A DNA stretch of 64,000 nt from Aldrovandia affinis (GCA_029706075.1 JAINUG010000370.1:301001-365000), one strand, 5' to 3'. Positions 12,194 through 30,237 are shown, numbered from the stretch's first letter. Notes: a model not told the origin generated them from the sequence alone. Numbers and translations: made by a program.

Positions 12194-13225
12194 ATGGACG
12201 GGACTTTTCCCCTCCACCTGTTCAACGGCACCATGAACTCCTCCTCCCTGCACCCCCAGAACATAACCTCCTCCCACAGCAAAGCCAAGCCCTTCAGCGT
12301 GTTCGACAACTGTGAGGAAATGGTGGAGGGCATCCTGTTTGACCTGACGGTGCAGGCCTTCAACTTAGTCCTGGGCCTCCCCGCCAACATCATGGTCCTG
12401 GTCTCCCTGGTGCAGAAGCGGCGCGAGGCCTCCACCTCCGACATCTTCCTCTTCCTGCTGGCCACCCTGGACGCCTACTTCGGCATCATGGTCCCCTTCA
12501 CCATCATGAACCTCTACCTGTGGAAGAGCAAAGAGGGCTGGCAGTCGGTCAAGTTCGCCTACGGTGTGAAGGACACCAGCGGGCCCCTGTTCCTGTCCTG
12601 CATCTGCCTGGACCGCTTCCTGGCCGTGGTCTTCCCCATCACCTTCACCCGCCTCAAGGAGCACAAGTACCGCGTGGGCTGCTCGGTGGTGGTGCTGCTG
12701 CTGACCTTCAGCTACGCCGCCGCCAAGACCGTGGGCGGCCTGCCCAACTTTGAGAAGGTCTTCACGGGCGAGATCCTGGCGGCGTTCGTGCTGATGCTGA
12801 TGTGCAACGGCTTCATCCTGTGGGCGCTGCGACGGTCGCGGCCGGGCAAGGACGAGATGCACCCCATGAAGAAGAAGGCCTTCAAGATGGTGCTGTCCAT
12901 CCTGGGCATCATTATCTTCAACTACCTGCCCCCCGTGGCCTTGTTCCCCTTCCAGGACCACTACACGCCCGACGTCTTCCGCTGCTACATCCAGCCTTTC
13001 GGCTTCGCCTTCGTCAACATCAGCAGCAGCATGCAGCCCCTCATTTACCTGTCGCGCCTGGAGAACCTGCCCTGTCTGAAGTGGCTCTGCCCCCGGAAGC
13101 CGGCGGCCACCCCCACACCTGCAGTCACCACCGTCGCCATGACCACCGTTGCCACGCCCACTGCTGCCACCCCCACTGAGTCCGCGCCTGCTGTGGCCAC
13201 GCCCGTTGACCCTTCACCCGTGTAA
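12194..13225 (+). CDS. Atypical class A (rhodopsin-family) GPCR, single exon, orphan
   Basis: An uninterrupted 343-codon frame with strong G/C third-position bias and seven hydrophobic segments: about 52-73, 84-108, 118-146, 161-182, 191-212, 229-253 and 265-286. TM3 ends with DRF (140-142) in place of DRY. TM6 has FNYLPP (242-247). TM7 has QPLIY (281-285) in place of NPxxY. The usual TM3 cysteine is not seen. Cys40 and Cys264 could pair the N-terminus with the TM7 top, as in P2Y-like receptors. The N-terminus has glycosylation sites NGT (11), NSS (15) and NIT (23). The cytoplasmic tail (from about 303) is a Thr/Ala/Pro-rich imperfect repeat after Cys294 and Cys299, possible palmitoylation sites. 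Met1 has a weak context; Met14 (CACCATGA, 12233) is much stronger and may be the real start. The general fold recalls the delta group (P2Y/PAR/GPR35-like) but I cannot name the ligand. Confidence 0.9.
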   Translation: MDGTFPLHLFNGTMNSSSLHPQNITSSHSKAKPFSVFDNCEEMVEGILFDLTVQAFNLVLGLPANIMVLVSLVQKRREASTSDIFLFLLATLDAYFGIMVPFTIMNLYLWKSKEGWQSVKFAYGVKDTSGPLFLSCICLDRFLAVVFPITFTRLKEHKYRVGCSVVVLLLTFSYAAAKTVGGLPNFEKVFTGEILAAFVLMLMCNGFILWALRRSRPGKDEMHPMKKKAFKMVLSILGIIIFNYLPPVALFPFQDHYTPDVFRCYIQPFGFAFVNISSSMQPLIYLSRLENLPCLKWLCPRKPAATPTPAVTTVAMTTVATPTAATPTESAPAVATPVDPSPV

Positions 13226-15234
<2,009 letters not shown>

Positions 15235-15595
15235 AAGAAGCCCCGGTTTTCCCAAACTGGAGATCTGCATTTTTTTCATACAAGCCTTTGAGAATGAAGA
15301 TTATGAGACTGACAGGTAATCATGAATAAATGCTGCTGTCAAATGCTATAGTGAATTAAAACAAAGAGCATTAACATTTTAATCAAGAAAATAGAGCATT
15401 ATGTTTCACATCACTTGTATATTAACAATATGTGTTAAGCCAGAACAAAATGTGTCTGGTGTGGCACATGTTCCATGCCAGTCCATGTCTCCCAGGTTTA
15501 AATTGCAGTGATGAGACAGGCTTACAAATTTGGAAGGCTTTGGATGATTTGGAATTACAAATTGGAAGAAAAGGGATATATAGGGGGTTAAATTA

Positions 15596-15735
15596 ATTAA
15601 TTCATTATCTAACCCGCTTACTCCTGGTCAGGGTCGCGGGGGGCTGGAGGCTATCCCAGCATGCATTGGGTGAGAGGCAGGCATACACCCTGGACAGGCC
15701 GGCCAATCCATTGCAGAGCGGGGATAAGGGTATTA
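15596..15735 (-). repeat. Dispersed fish repeat, copied in both arms
   Basis: It carries CCCGCTTACTCCTGGTCAGG, GTCGCGGGGGGCTGGAGG and CTATCCCAGCATGCATTGGG, a sequence I know as widely dispersed in fish genomes. An (AT)n run follows at 15740-15787. The mirror copy is at 30800-30935. Confidence 0.65.
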
Positions 15736-15787
<52 letters not shown>

Positions 15788-15939
15788 CTTTATAATTAAA
15801 TATATATCGGATCAGATCATCATCAGATATCTGTAAACTGTAATATAGCACCACAGACTCCTGTTACCAACTGGAACCTCCTGTAGTTAGGGATTAGAGA
15901 TGCCAATTCCTTCGATGCTAGCGGGTAGACATTTGGCAT

Positions 15940-16030
15940 TTTGACATTTTATGCATTTAGCAGACGCTCTTATCCAGAGCGACTTACAAAAAGTGCATTT
16001 CTATATGGTAAGATTAATCATTGTTGGTGC
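15940..16030 (-). mobile_element. UnaL2-type SINE/LINE 3' tail
   Basis: TTTTATGCATTTAGCAGACG, CTCTTATCCAGAGCGACTTA is the reverse complement of the UnaL2-type terminal stem-loop. The mirror copy in the right arm is at 30570-30650. Confidence 0.8.
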
Positions 16031-16099
16031 AAGAGATCAATGCAGTAACACTGCAATAGACATCATTGTTGGCAGCTGTGCATCGTACCGGTAGCACAG

Positions 16100-16337
16100 G
16101 GAAAGAAAGTGCGACGCACAGCGGTCAGAGGAAATCACACAGAGAGTGTGCAAAATGACAGAAAAAAACATCATGCCAATCAGCGACGGCGAAGGCTTTC
16201 GGCAGCTAATCAATTACCTTGAGCCAGGGTACCACATTACACTTGTGAACTCGGGAGATCGGGTGTTCTCAGCTACGGGTGCTCTCAGACTACAACAGAC
16301 TGCAACAGACTCACTCCTGAACACGTACATATGTTAA
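16100..16337 (+). pseudogene. hAT/ZBED-type transposase fragment
   Basis: The frame from 16146 contains EGFRQLINYLEPGYHI, the phrase that follows the BED finger in hAT transposases and ZBED proteins (usually GFRxLLNxLEPGY). After about 35 residues similarity is lost and the frame ends at 63 aa. The mirror frame at 30238-30429 (minus) has diverged to EGFRQLINYLEPGYHI followed by other residues. Both are relics of a DNA transposon, not host genes. Confidence 0.65.
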
Positions 16338-16403
16338 TATTTCTAAATAAAAACGCGTTGATATGCGACCAGCAATTTAAAAACAAGAGAATTGCCTCAG
16401 TTT

Positions 16404-16801
16404 GTTTCTGCTTCTTTCAGTGTAGCCTAGCAGGTCAGTCTCTTAAAAATGATTTTTCAGGTATCCTTGCGTTGGTATTTTAGGGGTCATGTTACATTAT
16501 TGTTTTAGAGCGACTTTTTGCTTATCGGCATTATTATTAACCGATTACAGAGAGTCGACTAACAGTTAATCCATTTTTAAATATGAGTGAATTTAAAGAA
16601 TTACAAACTTTTAGGCCACAGCTAAGCACAATAGCCTACCCGTTGAATTTAACTGTTAGTCGACTCTCTGTAATCGGTTACTAATAATGCCGATAAGCAA
16701 AAAGTCGCTCTAAAACAATAACGTAACATGACCCTAAAAAATACCTGAAAAATTCTTTTTAAGAGACTGACCTGCTAGGCTACACTGAAAGAAGCAGAAA
16801 C
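16404..16801. mobile_element. Foldback element with an 83-bp loop shared with the palindrome axis
   Basis: The left arm 16404-16567 starts GTTTCTGCTTCTTTCAGTG. It is inverted at 16651-16801, which ends GAAAGAAGCAGAAAC, with a few small differences. The loop 16568-16650 starts AATCCATTTTTAAATATGAG. The same 83 bp recurs at 24404-24486 with 3 substitutions but with unrelated arms. No coding capacity and no clear target-site duplication. The right-arm match of the tubulin palindrome ends at its outer edge. Confidence 0.85.
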
Positions 16802-16894
16802 GGTATATATGGTTTACTTTCAGTGTTCAGGTGTCCACACTTTCAACAATTAGGCCCCCACTGATTTCACCTGCCAGTCAATAACTGAATCAAT

Positions 16895-17215
16895 GGAAAA
16901 AAGACCTCTTTCAGGTCAGAACTGCCCCACGGGCCCCTATATCTGCCTCTTCTCTGTCCTTTACTTTCAGGTGATCTTCAGACTCAAAACCCACCTCTTG
17001 ACTCCACTACCACTGAACACTGTCCATCTAGTCAATCTGTCGTCACCACTTTTACTTGTTTAAAAAAAAAAAAAAAACACCCACTAACCTTTTCTTTCCC
17101 AATGCCAGGTCAATGCAATGATGTCTTTTGCCGTTTTACTCAATGGCTAACTTTGAAAAAATCTTGTAACCTCTTTCTGCTAAATGCTTAAAATGTAAAT
17201 GTAAAATGTATAGGA
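16895..17215 (+). mobile_element. Probable L2/UnaL2-type LINE 3' end
   Basis: A stretch with ACTTTCAGGTGATCTTCAGA, CTCAAAACCCACCTCTTGAC resembles the last codons of L2-type reverse transcriptases (LQTQNPPL in place of the usual LKTHL). An A-run and an UnaL2-like terminus (TTTCTGCTAAATGCTTAAAA) follow. A shortened form lies in the right arm near 31880-31910, where the part between two CCTCTTTC repeats is absent. Confidence 0.5.
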
Positions 17216-17369
17216 AATGTGTCATATAGCACATTACAGAAAATGTAACAGCTTAAAATCTGACTTATTGATCTGATCTGACTTATTTAATGTCCTGGGA
17301 TGTGAATATGGGGCATTTCTATATTTAATACAAATAAATAAATTACTAACCTTTTCCTTCTCAGTGTTC

Positions 17370-17540
17370 CAGGTATGGTATGCAGCTGCCTACAGCGATG
17401 TATATCGCTGTATTATTGCACTGCTCTCGTGCACAAACTATGATTGTTCCTACCATGTATTAATGCACATCTTGTAAGTCGCTCTGGATAAGAGCGTCTG
17501 CTAAATGCTTAAAATGTAAATGTAAATGTATTTATTCTTC
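17370..17540 (+). mobile_element. SINE-like element with UnaL2-type tail
   Basis: It carries CAGGTATGGTATGCAGCTGC, TGATTGTTCCTACCATGTAT, GTAAGTCGCTCTGGATAAGA and GCGTCTGCTAAATGCTTAAA. A close copy lies at 38705-38880. It is missing from the right arm, so it either inserted after the duplication or was lost there. Confidence 0.8.
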
Positions 17541-18050
17541 ACAGCATGCATAACTATTTCAGAAATAACATGGCCTTATAAGATTAAATCATGCTTTAAT
17601 AGAAATTAAAAGTGTTTAATTAAGAACAATTCACAGCTAGTTACAATTCAGAGGTTCCATTTGTGGTTGGAACGAAAACTGGCATACACAGTGAGTCCCC
17701 AGGACCGAGTTTGAGAACCGCTGATTTACAGAAGCAATTCAGTACCTTGCTCAAGTGTACTATGGCAGTGTCACATACAGAAATCGAATATGCAATTTCC
17801 TAAACTGATACTTAACCCCCCAATCTTTTATTCTTTTCAAAATAGCCTTTTTTCTGAGCATTTGAGTGTATTATGGTCATATATATATGCTCCATTATTA
17901 TTTGGGTTCCAGGTTAGACATTCTGTAGAACTAAACTAAGCAGAACATCCATAGCTGGCACAGCAACACGAGCAGCAGAGGAACCTCCTGTTTCCAACCT
18001 GAACCTCCTAGAATACGGAAGTATGGCGGACTAAAGAAGCAATCAACACA

Positions 18051-18053
<3 letters not shown>

Positions 18054-18091
<38 letters not shown>
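18054..18091 (+). repeat. (CA)n microsatellite
   Basis: A CA run just past the tubulin 3' UTR. The mirror position in the right arm (29927-29945) has a shorter TG run. Confidence 0.9.
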
Positions 18092-18092
<1 letters not shown>

Positions 18093-18368
18093 ACTCAGAC
18101 AGTATAATTGGCCTTTAATGAAATTCAACCTTATATCTGGCGCCTGGTTTTTCCAAATCTTAAAGACTTTGCTCCTAAAACTGCAGGCATTTCAATGATT
18201 CACGGCAAGGACACAGAATGGAAAATAACTTATTTTTTATTTGACTTGAGAGGGGGTGTTCCTGCTCTTCAGAATGAATGCAGGGGGATGAAGAGAGAAA
18301 GAGAGAGATGAGGAAGAATGTTTTTACGCGGGAGGTGGGAGGTGGGAGGTGGGGGGGGTCGTAGTTTA

Positions 18369-19800
<1,432 letters not shown>

Positions 19801-20081
19801 ACGCCCAGACAACCATGGCGTAGCCATGGTTTTTTCCCTCTAAAGTGAGACTATTGGCCTCTAACTTCAGAGTTGGATCTGAAATGGGTGGAGGAGATGG
19901 AGATGGGTTGTAGCTCACTCACCAAACACAAAGTTATCTCTAAAGGAAGATCTGTCCGAAAGGACCAGAGCGGACAGAATCCATGGTGCATGGGCTCCAG
20001 GAGCTACCAGGATGGGTTGGAACATACTTCCCACCAAAGAGAAAGACAGTGGGGGTAACGATTGTCACAAGGTACACTATG

Positions 20082-20115
<34 letters not shown>

Positions 20116-20228
20116 GTGTTTGTTGTAAGCGCAGTTTCGTTATCCGTGATGGTGTGTTGTATTATAATGTGTTAATGTGTTGCCCAGCAGTACAGTGTGA
20201 TGATGTGTGTGGTGGTACAGTAGGGTTA

Positions 20229-20663
<435 letters not shown>

Positions 20664-20929
20664 TCAGATGGACATATTAATTGTTTTCATGCAATTATCC
20701 AACTGGATCCCTAAACTTAAACTAAATATGAGCTAAAAATGTGTCACCGTAGAAGAGTCAGGTTACACCATCCTCTTTCCAAAATCATGTATGTATAATT
20801 TCAGAATGGCCCATTCGCAAAATTATCTTAAAATTACAATTGCTCATAGTATTGGTGATGCAGGATGATTGCTACTGCCATTGGTCCATTGAAAGAAATC
20901 AAATATAATTATTTGTTGTTGTTATTTCA

Positions 20930-21091
20930 TTATTATTATGAAATTATTATTACAAAAATATTAAATATTTAAATATTTAAAAAGTTACCATGGGGAATAG
21001 AGAACCTGAAATTACACGTCCTGTATCATCATTATGACACGAAAGCGTCCACCATTTCCTGTATTGCATTTCAGGATTCATTTAGGGATTA
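20930..21091 (+). repeat. 110-bp repeat, also at 23425-23535 and inverted at 26755-26860
   Basis: GTTACCATGGGGAATAGAGA, CCACCATTTCCTGT and TTTCAGGATTCATTTAGGGA recur at 23425-23535 in the same direction, on the other side of exon 1. The copy at 23.5 kb reads GGGATTAAAAGATGTA where this one has a transposon, so it preserves the empty site. Confidence 0.7.
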
Positions 21092-22249
21092 CAGTTTTTC
21101 TCAATTGTTTACATACGTTTTTTGAAAGCATACCTCATATTCTCAGAACTCTACACACAAATCCAAAAATACACACACAAAAGGCAAAACTCCACAAATC
21201 TCCTGCAAAATGAAACTATGCATTCAAAACAATGTTATGTTTTCTCAAAATGGTATTTTGTGTTCAAATGACACACACACACCATCAGACATTTCTAAGA
21301 ACCAATTGAACATTGATGTGCTCAATGTAAAACACTACTATGAATGGTAAACACTTACTACGTATGTACAGTAGTTGTTACTCTATACTCAAATATACTG
21401 TAATATAAACAAAAATATATTGTGATTTTTTCTCTCCAAAAATACTGTATACATCCCAACAAACACAAAGTTGGATGTGTAAAATGTTCTACATACAGAA
21501 CAAATAATAGAAAAGTGTACTATACACGGTTTAAAAAAAAATAGGCTGCATCCTGTCTTCTGTTTCCGTCTGGCCACAGCACCTCATCAACATCGCAGGC
21601 AATGTTCTCCCTGGCCAAGCAGCAGGGGAAGTATCACCTAGCATGGCGAATCCAGCCCTGAAAAGCTTCTACAGCTATATCTGCACATGCATCTTCCATA
21701 GATAGAAGGGGTATATGCGTATGGGGATTGTGGTCATAGACCTTCCATCTCCAGGCAGAAAAAAACTCCTCGATCGGATTGAGAAATGGAGAATATGGTG
21801 GGAGATAAACTACTGAAATGCGTGGGTGGTCAATGAACCAGTTGCGGACCAGAGCAGCCCAGTGGAAACTTACGTTGTCCCAGATGACGCACCTGGGCTG
21901 CTCTGGGCCATCTATCTGGTCTGGTGGAATGAGCATGTTATGTAGTGCAACATGTGTTTGCCCATGTGAGTAGTCAGTGTGGATAGTAAGAAATTTAAGT
22001 TTAGCATTTTGAATTGCAGTGTGTTCTATGTGAACACAAGAGATTTTATTCATGAAGCTTGTGCCAATTGTAGAGAATTGTGAGTTGTGTTATGAAAAAA
22101 GTGTGGTTTAGAACTGCAATCTGAGTGTAAAGCAGGAAATGTGCTTGTATTTTAGCAGAATCGGTTCAGGGAGTTGGTACATGAGTTACAGGTGGTGGTC
22201 ATTGTGTCTCAAGTACCAGTGTTAGTGTGTAAACAATTGAGAAAAACTG
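21092..22249 (-). mobile_element. IS630/Tc1-related DNA transposon, partial, in intron 1 of the left tubulin copy
   Basis: Terminal inverted repeats CAGTTTTTCTCAATTGTTTA at 21092 and its inverse ending GAGAAAAACTG at 22249, with TA at both flanks. The minus-strand frame 21634-22053 (139 aa) has a DDE_3-type core: CVIWDNVSFHW, then YLPPYSPFLNPIEEFF. This covers the C-terminal catalytic part only; the helix-turn-helix and the first catalytic Asp region are not recognisable, so the element cannot move itself. It is absent from the right arm. Confidence 0.82.
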
Positions 22250-23837
22250 TAATAGCTGTACTTTTACACGTGCGGGTGAGCGTATGTACCTGATTATAAA
22301 CGTATTGTTTTTAAAGAAAGGCTTTGTCCTTACCTTGGCTCCGATCTGATTGCCGCATTGTCCGGCTTGCAGGTGCACTATCTCGCGCATGGCGTGGCTG
22401 GAACGGCGAGCGGTCACAGGAGAAAGAAGAAACAATGGTTGCCTTCGCTGGACTCGCGAGGTCCTGTCTCGGTCCCGCCCGGTTCGGGATGCTCTCTGCT
22501 GGAGACTGCGCGCGCCCCCAACACGGCTATGGGGCAGCTGCAAAAATGACGCCATTCCCATGGCAACCAAGGACCAGATGAGAGTAGTGGGAACCCTGCG
22601 CGTGTGTTGAGAGCGGATAGCATGCTGTGGCGATCGATTAGATGTATTCAGCGTTGCCACATTGCCAAATTCCAAACCCCGCGTGAGGTCAGTTGGAAAG
22701 ATGGAAAATGGGATGATCGAAAATTAAATAGGCTATTACAACGAAAGAGAGAGCGAGAGGGATGACGGTGTTTGTAAATGTATCAACGCTGATAGTAAAC
22801 AAAGATGGAAAAACGTCTAATTGAAGGACTGTGTATGTGAGGACGGTGTAAAAATGAACGGATGTTCTTGATCTCTCGTCAAAGTAATTTTTCCACTGAA
22901 ATTTTCGCAATATTTAGCACGCTATATATATGCCATTGTCTGAGATACAAGTACTCTCACGCAGATCACAAAGTGTCTTGTGGGAGTGGGGCTCGTTGAT
23001 ATGTTGCGTACCAAAGAATCACAGAGTCGCTTTAGTTTAGTTCTTAATCCCAGCAGTGATACGAACATATGGTGACTAGTCCTGTCAGCGCGAGAGAACA
23101 GCGTGACTTCGGCCAAGCTTGATTTTCAAAAACAAAAGTGCCTTGAAAAACGCAGCCTTTTGCGCACGGCTGTCGCGATACGTGTGCGATTTACAAGCAG
23201 ATGCATTTTGGACTGTGTTATTTAAGTGTCCCTTTTTTTGTTGTTGAACGTCTGACTCTGTTTATTTTATTTACGTCAGTTTGTTCTATTTAACGGTCGC
23301 GAGTTAGACCGCTGTCAGTGAGTCCTCACGTGATCACAGTCAATTTAGCCGAAGATGAACCATTTAAAAAAAATTATATTACTAAATTATTATTACCAAA
23401 AATCACATGTAACAGAAACCTACTAGTTACCATGGGGATTAGAGAACCCGAAATTACGCGTCCTGCATCGTCGTTATGACACGAAAACGTCCACCATTTC
23501 CTGTGTTCCATTTCAGGATTAATTAAGGGATTAAAAGATGTAGCCTACTTAATTTCAACTATGAATAAACAACTGATGGACACTGATGAGCTTGTTATTA
23601 ACTCTGGCGTCTGTGCTCTCTATCATATTGGAGACCGTGGGGCAGGTTGTTCATTTTATATGAACATTTCCCACCTCTTCAAAGAAAAACTATTTTAAAT
23701 GTTCTTGGTGCACTTGTTAATTTATTGCAGCTCTGCCTCATACCCAACACTTCTTACATGTGACGAGCGTCAACGGACATAAACATTGCGCTGCCATTCT
23801 TCTCAGCCCCGAATGATTTTTTTGATTAAATGATCAA

Positions 23838-24134
23838 ATGATGATCAAATACCAAAGATTTTTAAAGATAAGTGGGGTCAGCAGAACAAGAGGCCACAGG
23901 TGGAAATTAGTTAAAGGCAAATTCCGCACAGATATTAGGAAGTTTTTCTTTACACAGAGAGTTGTCAATGCCTGGAACAGCTTGCCAGGTCAGGTAGTAG
24001 AGGCAGAAACGCTCGGGCTATTCAAGGCCAGGCTAGATGTAGTACTAGATGTTCTTTAGATTAGGACATGATGAGCCAAGATGGGCCGAACGGCCCGTTC
24101 TCATCATTATGTATTCGTATGTTCTTATGTTCTT
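23838..24134 (+). mobile_element. LINE 3' end (CR1/L2-like), inserted near the palindrome axis
   Basis: The frame 23838-24059 encodes the C-terminal tail typical of CR1/L2-type reverse transcriptases: RKFFFTQRVVNAWNSLPGQV then VEAETLGLFKARLD. A short 3' UTR ends in repeats of ATGTTCTT. It is a 5'-truncated copy, as is usual for target-primed insertion. It interrupts the left arm only (between 23820 and 24135), so it came after the duplication. Confidence 0.82.
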
Positions 24135-24652
24135 ATTACCGCAATTCAGTGGCCGAATTCCATTTAAATTGTGGCTCCCTCCACTCCCTCCCTTCACTCC
24201 TGGGAGACAGACTCCAAACAACATTTTTTATATGCCCTGCAAGTGACAGTTGGAGCAACACTCATTTGGACCATTCAAATTCAAATCGGACAACAAAATT
24301 CTCATTAAGAGAATTAAGCAAAATTTGCAATCCTAATTCTTCGGCAGACTCACTTGTTCAGATCTGTCACAATTACAGGGAACAACAACGCACCCAATGG
24401 GGAAATCCATTTTTAAATATGAGTGAATTTAAAGAATTACAAACGTTTAGGCTATAGCTAAGCACAATAGCCTACCCGTTGAATTTAATGAGAATATTAT
24501 TGTCCGATTTGAATGGTCCAAATGAGTGTTGCTCCAACTGTCACTTGCAGGGCATATAAAAAATGTTGTTTGGAGTCTGTCTCCCAGGAGTGAAGGGAGG
24601 GAGTGGAGGGAGCCACAATTTAAATGGAATTCGGCCACTGAATTGCGGTAAT
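24135..24652. repeat. Axis of the palindrome: foldback with 83-bp core beside the loop
   Basis: The left half 24135-24308 (ATTACCGCAATTCAGTGGCC...) is inverted at 24485-24652. The unpaired part 24309-24484 ends in the sequence shared with the loop of the 16.4-kb foldback (24404-24486). Beyond the foldback, homology of the two arms continues outward into the tubulin flanks. Confidence 0.85.
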
Positions 24653-24885
24653 CATCTCAATCATTCGGGGCTTAAGAAGAATGGCAGCGCAATGTTTATG
24701 TCCGTTGACGCTCGTCACGTGTAAGAGGTGTTGGGTATGAGGCAGAGCTGCAATAAATTAACAAGTGCACCAAGAACATTTAAAATAGTTTTTCTTTGAA
24801 GAGGTGGGAAATGTTCATATAAAATGAACAACCTGCCTGCCCCACGGTCTCCAATATGATAGAGAGCACAGATGCCAGATCTGTC

Positions 24886-25856
24886 ACGGTTCCATGTAAT
24901 TCATGCCACGTTTTATGTGTTATTTATGTCATGTTTCATTTCATGTCATGTCTTGATTCGGTTTTCATGTTAAGTTTCTGTTCATGTTTAAAGCATACAC
25001 TTTTTCCATGTTCTTTCCGCAATTCTTGCGTTCATGCTTTCCCTCTCTCTCGCTGTCGCTCACGTATCCTTATTGTTTCTAACCCCTCCTTGTCTGATTA
25101 CTAATTTACTAACGATTAGATAGGTTTATTGTTTCTGCTAGCACGATTGGCAATTTAGTAACTCTAATTGCCGACGTGCTGGAGATTTACTCATTACTAA
25201 CTTGCTAACCATGTGTATTCATGTTTCCTTTCGTTTCTAGTTCATGTCTGATTTACTAATCTACTAACGCTAGGTCAGGATAGGATAATTACTAACAACG
25301 ACGAATTATCTTGTCACCTTGTCACGCTCTCCTCAGCTGTTTTCTGTTTCGCTCTGTTCTCAAGCTAAGTGTCTGCACCTGTCTACACCTCCATATAAGC
25401 TCAGTGTTTTTGTCACATCCTTGCGAAATTGTTGCCTAGTTTACTACAGCACTTTTGACTACAGCAAAAAGTCTGATTTCATTGTTACGATCCAAGCCTG
25501 TTTTCTGACCATTGTTACTGCCTGCCGTTTTGTTACCACTGCCTGTTTTGTACCACGAGTTTTGCCTGTTGTCTTTTGTGCCTTTGCCCCGCGGAGCGGA
25601 CTTCGGTCTTGACTCTTGCACCGTCCCTGACTACGAGCCTGCCTACCGTCCTCCTGTACCTCTGCCCCGCTGACAGCTACTCTGGTTTGTTTAGATTTTT
25701 GCATGATATACCGAGTTCGAGACTGCCTTCTCCCTCGGTACTGTACTTTGGTTATTGGCTTGATTTTTTGGTTTTCGGACTTCGCTTTTCTTTGACTACG
25801 TCTCCCGACAAACTGACGTAAATAAAATAAACCGAGTCAGACATTCAACAAAAAAA
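24886..25856 (+). mobile_element. Probable solo LTR of a Gypsy-like retroelement
   Basis: About 970 bp, without coding potential, that starts TGTCACGGTTCC and holds a CATATAAGC TATA-like box near 25393, a pyrimidine-rich GACTACGAGCCTGCC-type region, AATAAA near 25822 and an end near CATTCAACA. This arrangement resembles fish Gypsy LTRs. A stretch like its last 60-70 bases is also present in the left arm at about 23205-23275. It is a relic without internal genes. No clear target duplication was found, so the limits are approximate. Confidence 0.5.
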
Positions 25857-25879
25857 GTGACCCTTAACACAGTCCAAAA

Positions 25880-26468
25880 GTTCTGGGATTAAGAACTAAA
25901 GCCACTGTGATTCTTTGGTACACGACATATCAACGAGCCCCACTCCCACAAGGCAGCTTGTGATGTGCGTGAGAGTACTGGTATCTCAGACAATGGCATA
26001 TAGCGTGCTAAATATTGGGAATATTTCAATGGAAAAATAACTTTGACGAGAGATCAAGAACATCCGTTCATTTTTACACAGTCCTCACATACACAGTCCT
26101 TGATACATTTACAAACACTCATCCCTCTCGCTGTCTTTCGTTGTAATATTAAATGTTCGATCATCCCATCTTTCCAACTGACCTCACGCGGGGGTTTGGA
26201 ATTTCAATGTGGCAACGCTGAATACATCTAGTCGCTAGCCACAGCATCCTATCCGCTCTCAACGCCCGCGCAGGGTTCCTCCTCCTCTCATCTGGTCCTT
26301 GGTTGCCATGGGAATGTCGTCATGTTGCAACATAGGATCTGCCCCCATAGCCCTGTTGGGGGTGCACTCAGTCTCCAGCAGAGAGCCGAGACAGGACCTC
26401 GCGAGTCCAGCGAAGGCAAACCATTGTTTCTTCTTTCTCCTGTGACCGCTCGTCGTTCCAGCCACGCC
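25880..26468 (+). promoter_or_regulatory. Upstream region and 5' UTR of the right tubulin copy
   Basis: Homologous to 22391-23050 of the left copy, so the promoter was duplicated with the gene. The 5' UTR has GTGACCGCTCGTCGTTCCAG close to the ATG (GCCACGCCATGC). No TATA box was identified with confidence. The two promoters face each other across the palindrome axis with about 4.1 kb between start codons. Confidence 0.55.
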
Positions 26469-29642
<3,174 letters not shown>

Positions 29643-30237
29643 GCTACGACCCCCCCACCTCTCCACCTCCCACCTCCCACCTCTTGCGTAAAAACATTCT
29701 TCCTCATCTCTCTCTTTCTCTCTTCATCCCCCTGCATTCATTCCGAAGAGCAGGAACACCCCCTCTCAAGTAAAATAAAAAATAAGTTATTTTCCATTCT
29801 GTGTCCTTGCCGTGAATCATTGAAATGCCCGCAGTTTTAGCAGCAAAGTCTTTAAGATTTGGAAAAACCAGGCGCCAGATATACGGTTGAATTTCATTAA
29901 AGGCCAATTATACTGTCTGAGTGGCGTGTGTGTGTGTGTGTGTGCTTGTGTTGATTGCTTCTTTAGTCCGCCATACTTCCGTATTCTAGGAGGTTCAGGT
30001 TGGAAACAGGAGGTTCCTCTGCTGCTCGTGTTGCTGTGCCAGCTATGGATGTTCTGCTTAGTTTAGTTCTACAGAATGTCTAACCTGGAACCCAAATAAT
30101 AATGGAGCATATATATATGGCAATAAAAATATGACCATAATACACTCAAATGCTCAGAAAAAAGGCTATTTTGAAAAGAATAAAAGATTGGGGGTTAAAT
30201 TGCTGGTCGCATATCAACGCGTTTTTATTTAGAAATA

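Noticed and set aside
12365-12961. 198-aa minus-strand frame opposite the GPCR
   Set aside because: A shadow of a GC-rich coding sequence; composition is Gln/His/Glu-rich and matches nothing.
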